DNA of 26,543 nucleotides from Thioalkalivibrio nitratireducens (lineage in GTDB: Bacteria > Pseudomonadota > Gammaproteobacteria > Ectothiorhodospirales > Ectothiorhodospiraceae). Shown here in pieces: positions 21,905-26,543 of the stretch (the stretch's first letter is position 1; every line of letters starts with the position of its first letter). The notes under the pieces are model-generated. The model searched no databases. It had not been told where the DNA came from and saw only the letters and a list, made by a program, of their open reading frames with translations. The position numbers and the translations under genes were made by a program. The stretch is from NCBI GenBank assembly GCA_011390385.1, contig JAABSN010000025.1:1-26543 (forward strand), in the 5' to 3' direction.

Positions 21905-24202
21905 TTACAGGGAGGCATAGCGCTTGCGCAGGCGCTGGCGCACGATCTCGGCGGCAGTGTTCAGCACGAAAGTGAACATCAGGAGCACCAGCGCGGAGAG
22001 GAACAGGACCCGGAAATGGGTTGAGCCCACCGCGGTTTCCGGCAGCTCCACCGCGATATTCGCCGCCAGCGTGCGCATGCCCTCGAACAGATTGAAGTTC
22101 ACCACGGGGCTGTTGCCCGAGGCCATCAGCACGATCATCGTCTCGCCGACCGCGCGGCCGAAGCCGATCATCACCGCGGAGAAGATGCCGGGGCTGGCGG
22201 TCAGCAGCACGACCCCGGTCACGGTCTGCCAGGGTGTCGCACCCAGCGCCAGGGAACCGTTGGTGAGATGACGCGGCACGTTGAACACTGCGTCTTCCGC
22301 GATGGAAAAGATCGTCGGGATCACCGCGAAACCCATCGCCATGCCGACGATCAGCGCATTGCGCTGGTCATAGGGGATGCCGACATCGGTAAACCACTGC
22401 CGCATCGACCCGTCGAAAAACCAGATCTCGATCCAGGGACTGCTGGTCAGGACCAGCCAGCCGGTTCCGATCACCACGGGCACCAGCAGTGCGGCTTCCC
22501 ATCCGGAGGGCACCCAACTGCGCACCGCCTGGGGCAGCCGTGACCATGCGAAGGCAGCGACGAGGATCAGCAGGGGGAACAGGATCGCACCGGTGATCAG
22601 GATGGGCAGGTTGTTCTCGACATACGGCGCCAGCCAGATACCGGCCAGGAACCCAAGAATGACGGTCGGCAGGGCCTCCATCAGCTCGATCGAAGGCTTG
22701 ACCACCTTGCGGATGGCGGGCGCCATGAAGTAGGCGGTGTAGATGGCCCCCATGATCGCCAGCGGCATCGCCAGCAGCATCGCGAACAGCGCCGCCTTCA
22801 GGGTACCGATCGAGAGCGGCACGATGCTGAACTTCGCTTCGAAGGCGTCATCGGCCGAGGAGGATTGCCAGATGAACTGCGGGTCCGCCCGGCCCTCGTA
22901 CCAGACCTTGCCCCAGAGCGCGCTGATCGAGGTCTGCGGATGCGGGTTGTCGATCGCAAGCACCTGCATCGCTCCGAGGTCCTCGCTCTTGACCAGGGCG
23001 CGACCGTTGTTCGGCCCCATCGCGATACGCACGATGGGACTTTCCGCGACGGGCTGCATCTTCAGTGTGACGTTGGACGTCGCATAGTGCAGGCCGACAT
23101 TGCCCTCGTCGTCGCCGGTCATGAAGCCCTTGCGCAGGTATTCCGGCTCGATCACGGTCACCGCGCCGGCATGATCCTGGAAACTGCGCACGAAGGTCAT
23201 GTGTGACTGACCGGTCTCTTCGTTCCGAACCAGGAACCACTGGCGCACGCTGCCATCCGAACCACCGACGATCAGCGAACGCGAGCCGACCAGGAACTCG
23301 GCCGCAGTGACGCGGGCACCCTCGCCGACCAGGTCGACCTCCTCGATCAGGGTCGGGTTGTTCCGGTCGACGATGTCGAAGTTGAACAGCCGCCCGCGGT
23401 CGTCGACCACGAACAGGTTGCGCAATGACTCGTTGACCAGAATCTGGCGCACGGGACGTCCGATCGAGGGCAGCGAGAAGTCTGAGCGTTGTTTCTGTAC
23501 GGCACCCGTCATCAGGTTGGTACGCGTGCTGAACAGGGCCATGACGAGCCGACCCTCCTCGGTGCCCCCGGCAACGACGTAGCCACCGCGGCCCTCAACA
23601 ATCGCAAGCGCCGAGTAGAGGTCGATCGCGCCATCGCCCAGAACAGTCGGCTCCTCGCCCAACGGGAATGAGAGTTTCGGTTCGATCTGGCGAACGCCAT
23701 CGATGAAGCTCTGGGTGTAATCGACCTTCAGGGGCAGCACGGTGCCATCGGAAAAGCCGTACACGAACAGCCTGCGACGGCTCTCGCCGCTGCCAAAGGT
23801 GGTGATGCGCTCCCCTTCCGGAACGGGAATCTGCAGGCGCGAGCGAAGGGCTCCGGTCCCTGCCTCGAAGAAGGTAATGACCCCCGACCCGGAGAAACGG
23901 GCTCCGATCTCCTCGTAACGGTCCAGGGTCAGGTGCAGGGTGGGCGCACGATCGGCATCCCCCGGCACCGAATATTGGGTTTCCAACTCGACGCTCACGG
24001 GTTTGAGCAACGGGAAGGTTTCGTAGAAAAGGTAGACGAAGATCAGGGCCAGGGCGATGATCACACCGATACCACTGGAACCTACGCCGTAGCGCGAGAA
24101 GCCGTCGCGAAACGCACGCTTCTTGCGCAGTTTCCGGCGCTGATCGGCCGCCGGCAGCAGAGAACCCGAAGAAAGTGGCTCTTCGTGCGTGGTTGCAGCC
24201 AT
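21905..24202 (-). CDS. pstC: Phosphate ABC transporter permease PstC with large periplasmic domain
   Basis: This encodes 765 residues, more than twice the length of E. coli PstC. After a cytoplasmic N-terminus and a first helix (about 44-66) comes a periplasmic domain of about 390 residues. It has repeated beta-blade-like segments (GAIDLYSALAIVEGR, LFVVDDRGRLFNFDIVD, LIVGGSDGSVRQW, FMTGDDEGNVGLHYA), suggesting a WD40- or quinoprotein-like propeller. The permease core starts near 468 and contains the coupling segment [20 protein letters not shown]. Such long PstC proteins are known in gammaproteobacteria, but the role of the propeller is not. AGGGG lies before the ATG. The gap to pstS holds an attenuator-like hairpin. 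Confidence 0.95.
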   Translation of the reverse strand: MAATTHEEPLSSGSLLPAADQRRKLRKKRAFRDGFSRYGVGSSGIGVIIALALIFVYLFYETFPLLKPVSVELETQYSVPGDADRAPTLHLTLDRYEEIGARFSGSGVITFFEAGTGALRSRLQIPVPEGERITTFGSGESRRRLFVYGFSDGTVLPLKVDYTQSFIDGVRQIEPKLSFPLGEEPTVLGDGAIDLYSALAIVEGRGGYVVAGGTEEGRLVMALFSTRTNLMTGAVQKQRSDFSLPSIGRPVRQILVNESLRNLFVVDDRGRLFNFDIVDRNNPTLIEEVDLVGEGARVTAAEFLVGSRSLIVGGSDGSVRQWFLVRNEETGQSHMTFVRSFQDHAGAVTVIEPEYLRKGFMTGDDEGNVGLHYATSNVTLKMQPVAESPIVRIAMGPNNGRALVKSEDLGAMQVLAIDNPHPQTSISALWGKVWYEGRADPQFIWQSSSADDAFEAKFSIVPLSIGTLKAALFAMLLAMPLAIMGAIYTAYFMAPAIRKVVKPSIELMEALPTVILGFLAGIWLAPYVENNLPILITGAILFPLLILVAAFAWSRLPQAVRSWVPSGWEAALLVPVVIGTGWLVLTSSPWIEIWFFDGSMRQWFTDVGIPYDQRNALIVGMAMGFAVIPTIFSIAEDAVFNVPRHLTNGSLALGATPWQTVTGVVLLTASPGIFSAVMIGFGRAVGETMIVLMASGNSPVVNFNLFEGMRTLAANIAVELPETAVGSTHFRVLFLSALVLLMFTFVLNTAAEIVRQRLRKRYASL

Positions 24203-24244
24203 GGTCTACCCCTGATTGCTCGAACTCGTTTCAAACAAACACGA

Positions 24245-24269
24245 GCCCTGCCACATCCGGTGACAGGGC
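24245..24269 (-). terminator. Attenuator-like hairpin between pstS and pstC
   Basis: GCCCTG (24245-24250) pairs with CAGGGC (24264-24269). One mismatch separates it from a further CAC/GTG pairing; the loop is ATCCG. On the minus strand it is followed by TCGTGTTTGTTT, a T-rich run, so it resembles an intrinsic terminator. Partial read-through would give more pstS than pstCAB mRNA. Confidence 0.7.
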
Positions 24270-24294
24270 CCGACCCAACCGATCAGCATGAACC

Positions 24295-25251
24295 TCAGTC
24301 GAGGTTCTTGGCGCTCCGGAAGCGATCCGCAGCCGCAGCCGACAGCGGGACGTAGCCGTCCTTGTCCACCACCTGCTGGCCTTCCTTGGAAAGGACCATC
24401 TTGAAGAACTCCTTCTCCAGCGGATTCCAACCGTCGTTCGGGTGCTGGTTGGCGTAGACGTAGAGGAAACGGGCCAGCGGGAAATCACCGGTGGCGGCGT
24501 TGTCAGCGGTGGCTTCGAAGCCGTTCAGCGGGATGGCGCGCACACCGGAGGTCTTGTAGCCGATACCGGAGTAGCCGATGCCGCCGAGGGTCTGCTCGAC
24601 GCCACGGACCACGGCCGAGGAGCCGGGCTGTTCGTTCACGGTCGAACGGAAGTCGCCGCCGCAGAGCGCGATTTCCTTGAAGAAGCCGTAGGTGCCGGAC
24701 ACGGCGTTGCGGCCATAGATCGTGATGTCGCGGTTCGCCCAGGCGCCGGTCATACCGGCGTCGCCCCAGTTGTTGATGTCCTTGTCATAACCGCAGGCGC
24801 GGGTCGCGGAGAAGATGGCGTCCACCTGCTCCATGCTCAGACCTTCGATCGGGTTGTCCTTGTTCACGTACACGGCGACCATGTCGATGGCAACCGGGAC
24901 TTCGGTCGCGGGATAGCCGTACTTCTCCTCGAACTCACGCTGCTCGGAGTCGCGCATGGCACGGCTCATCGGACCGAAGTTGGCCGTACCCTCGATCAGG
25001 GCGGGCGGAGCCGTGGAACTGCCGGCACCCTGGATCTGGATGTTCACGTTCGGGTAGATGTTCGCGAATTCTTCGGCCCAGAGCGTCATCAGGTTGTTCA
25101 GAGTGTCGGAACCGACCGAGCTCAGGTTTCCGGAAACACCGGAGACGCGTTCGTAGCTGGGCAGGTTGGGATCGACTTCGGCGGAGGCAATGGAAACGGA
25201 CATGCCCAGGGCGGCGACAACGCCCAGGACCAGGGATTTTTTCATCGTCAT
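24295..25251 (-). CDS. pstS: Phosphate-binding protein PstS
   Basis: This encodes 318 residues. A Sec signal peptide ([21 protein letters not shown]) with a likely cut after ASA precedes the mature periplasmic protein. Phosphate-binding blocks include [32 protein letters not shown] and the [14 protein letters not shown] motif. It delivers phosphate to PstC-PstA. The ATG at 25251 has AGGAAG upstream; a second ATG two codons in would give the same signal peptide. The 5' leader is about 70 nt from the predicted Pho promoter. Confidence 0.97.
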   Translation of the reverse strand: MTMKKSLVLGVVAALGMSVSIASAEVDPNLPSYERVSGVSGNLSSVGSDTLNNLMTLWAEEFANIYPNVNIQIQGAGSSTAPPALIEGTANFGPMSRAMRDSEQREFEEKYGYPATEVPVAIDMVAVYVNKDNPIEGLSMEQVDAIFSATRACGYDKDINNWGDAGMTGAWANRDITIYGRNAVSGTYGFFKEIALCGGDFRSTVNEQPGSSAVVRGVEQTLGGIGYSGIGYKTSGVRAIPLNGFEATADNAATGDFPLARFLYVYANQHPNDGWNPLEKEFFKMVLSKEGQQVVDKDGYVPLSAAAADRFRSAKNLD

Positions 25252-25329
25252 GATCAGTCTTCCTCAGTTGGAATGTTGGTCACGAACAGGGCAGGCGTCT
25301 AGGCCAGTGCCGTTGATTCGCGGTGGGCA

Positions 25330-25384
25330 GTATTACGCCCCCGGATCACAACGATATGACTGAAATGTGACAACCAGATGACAG
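25330..25384 (-). promoter_or_regulatory. Pho box and -10 element of the pst operon
   Basis: Read on the minus strand, four 7-mers stand at an exact 11-bp period: CTGTCAT (25384-25378), TTGTCAC (25373-25367), CAGTCAT (25362-25356) and TTGTGAT (25351-25345). This is two PhoB boxes in a row. A -10 element TAATAC (25335-25330) follows 9 nt later, the arrangement of PhoB-activated promoters that lack a -35. The expected start of transcription is near 25323. Confidence 0.85.
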
Positions 25385-25398
25385 ACGCCCCGGTCGCC

Positions 25399-26268
25399 TC
25401 AATGATCGGGCGCTCGGAATCCGGGCGGAACGCGTTCCGGGGCCGCAAGCTGTACTTGCAGGCGGACAAACTCGTTGACGCTGCCGAAATTCTCGATCAG
25501 GCGCAGATGATCCGGAAGCAACGCCCGCCCGGACCAACCCCAGCCACCGAATTCGACGCGCATGCATCCGGCCAGACCGAAGTCCCACAGTTCAATCGCT
25601 GACGGCCGGCCAGCTGGATCCAGGAACAGGCGAATCTCGTGTCCCGCTGCCGTGATACGCCCCTGCCAGGGCTCATCCCCATGGGTGGTTTCCCAGTTGA
25701 TCGCACCCTCGACAAACCAACCCCATGGAACCAGCACCGTTTCGCCGATCGCCTGCGCCTGCAGCGCCAGCGCCGACGGCCCGAAGCCGGGGCGATCGAC
25801 CCGGTACAGGCCAAGCCACCAATAGTGACTGCGCACCTGTCCGCGTTCGACCTCGTGAATCTCGTCGATCCAGCCGAATATCCGCAGGCGCACCCGCCGG
25901 ATCTGTGCCCACCAGCATCCGGGAACGCACCAGGTCCGCGCCGACACCGAGCGTTCCCGATCATCGCCGTCGTAACGCAACCAGCCCCGGGATTGCCATG
26001 TCGCAGGGCTCACGACCATGCCCGGACCGGACAGGCTTTCCAGCAGTTTCCGCACCCGCTTGCCGGAAAACGTGGCGAACCGCTCAGCGGCGTCTGGAGC
26101 GTGCCCCGAATGGCAATGATCGGCAACGGCCTCGAGGTAACGTGCCTCGACCTGAAGCTGAATCCGGCGCAGACGAAGCCACAGCATTCCGATGACCAGC
26201 GCGAGCACCAGGACCAGTGCGAGCGCCCAGGCCACGACCAGCCACAGCGAAGTCACAACGTCAGGCAT
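25399..26268 (-). CDS. Membrane-anchored DUF6544-like protein
   Basis: This encodes 289 residues. One strong N-terminal helix (about 8-32: LWLVVAWALALVLVLALVIGML, then LRLRR) anchors it in the inner membrane. The rest is soluble and probably beta-rich, with many aromatic residues (WWAQIRRVRLRIFGWIDEIHEVERG, VLVPWGWFVEGAINWE). The middle and C-terminal patterns recall DUF6544, a family of unknown function; the match is from memory. The ATG at 26268 has no good ribosome binding site. Its stop lies 14 nt from the Pho box of the pst operon, which reads away from it in the same direction, so read-through into pstS is possible. Confidence 0.75.
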   Translation of the reverse strand: MPDVVTSLWLVVAWALALVLVLALVIGMLWLRLRRIQLQVEARYLEAVADHCHSGHAPDAAERFATFSGKRVRKLLESLSGPGMVVSPATWQSRGWLRYDGDDRERSVSARTWCVPGCWWAQIRRVRLRIFGWIDEIHEVERGQVRSHYWWLGLYRVDRPGFGPSALALQAQAIGETVLVPWGWFVEGAINWETTHGDEPWQGRITAAGHEIRLFLDPAGRPSAIELWDFGLAGCMRVEFGGWGWSGRALLPDHLRLIENFGSVNEFVRLQVQLAAPERVPPGFRAPDH

Positions 26269-26515
26269 GGCGTCGGTACCTGGAAGCCCATCGGCAAGGC
26301 GCAGGACGGCAAAGGTGGCAAGCCTTCACCCGACGTGGCGATGGCGGGCATGGTGCAGCCTACGGGTGCTTCGGCTTCTGCGACTCGTCGGATGATGCTG
26401 CGCTCTTCCGACGCACAGGGTTTGAGGGTGTCGACCGTGGACATTCCGCTGAAGCTCACTTGACAGTTCCTGATTAGCACGAATGCTCCGCAGATCGGAA
26501 AATTAAGGCCCAAGG

Positions 26516-26543
26516 CGTCATCGCGAGGAGCGAAGCGACGTGG
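26516..26543 (+). repeat. Second intergenic repeat family, copy 3, cut by the window end
   Basis: GGCGTCATCGCGAGGAGCGA is followed by AGCGACGTGG and then the window ends. It matches the start of the copy at 4034. The 26269-26515 stretch before it shows no convincing gene or promoter. Confidence 0.65.

Noticed and set aside
20255..22024. Long open frame (589 codons) on the plus strand opposite pstA
   Set aside because: Composition is rich in His, Arg, Asp and Gln without any domain, as expected for the reverse strand of pstA.
26253..26513. Open frame of 86 codons on the minus strand upstream of the DUF6544-like gene
   Set aside because: It overlaps the start of that gene, has no ribosome binding site and no recognisable domain.

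Overview
The window is a 26.5 kb, GC-rich chromosomal segment. It most likely comes from a gammaproteobacterium, perhaps a chemolithotrophic or sulfur-oxidising relative of the Ectothiorhodospiraceae. The lineage is inferred from gene content only: an FDH3-type formate dehydrogenase operon with DUF3305/DUF3306 genes, and the long PstC/PstA forms common in gammaproteobacteria. There are no rRNA, tRNA, CRISPR, phage or transposase genes. Short non-coding repeats are frequent.

Layout. (1) 1-1130 (+): the 3' end of an LpxH-like phosphoesterase gene and a DUF6505-like gene. (2) 1444-2871 (-): a sigma-54 activator of NtrC type with a degenerate receiver. (3) 3366-4824 (+): mobA (molybdenum cofactor guanylylation) and an exported ankyrin-repeat protein. 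(4) 4862-5792 (-): a DUF6494 protein and a Tat-exported Rieske-like protein whose second cluster-binding box has lost its histidine. (5) 6153-15160 (-): a nine-gene formate dehydrogenase operon in the order DUF3305, DUF3306, polyferredoxin, TorD-like chaperone, Tat-target small protein, fdhA, fdhB, small lipoprotein, fdhC. (6) 15800-17608 (+), divergent from it: fdhD and a one-component regulator joining an excisionase-type HTH to a periplasmic-binding-protein-like domain. (7) 17775-18182 (-): a DUF4332 protein. (8) 18392-25251 (-): pstS-pstC-pstA-pstB-phoU with a four-repeat Pho box in front. (9) 25399-26268 (-): a membrane-anchored DUF6544-like protein.

How it fits together. FdhA (Mo/W-bis-MGD, cysteine ligand), FdhB (four Fe-S clusters) and FdhC (cytochrome b) form a membrane-bound, periplasm-facing formate dehydrogenase. 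MobA and FdhD supply and sulfurate its cofactor, and the TorD-like protein is its likely chaperone. The HTH-PBP protein is the natural candidate for a regulator sensing a small ligand such as an oxyanion. A GACATT-N-TG(T/A)C motif occurs in front of the operon and again inside it before the chaperone gene, and a related sequence lies near mobA; this suggests a shared regulator. The Pst module is a conventional phosphate-starvation operon, with an attenuator-like hairpin after pstS.

The least explained parts are the exported ankyrin / variant Rieske / DUF6494 group, the shared GACATT motif, a 17-bp hairpin between fdhB and the lipoprotein gene, and a family of about 108-bp intergenic repeats (five copies plus one remnant).
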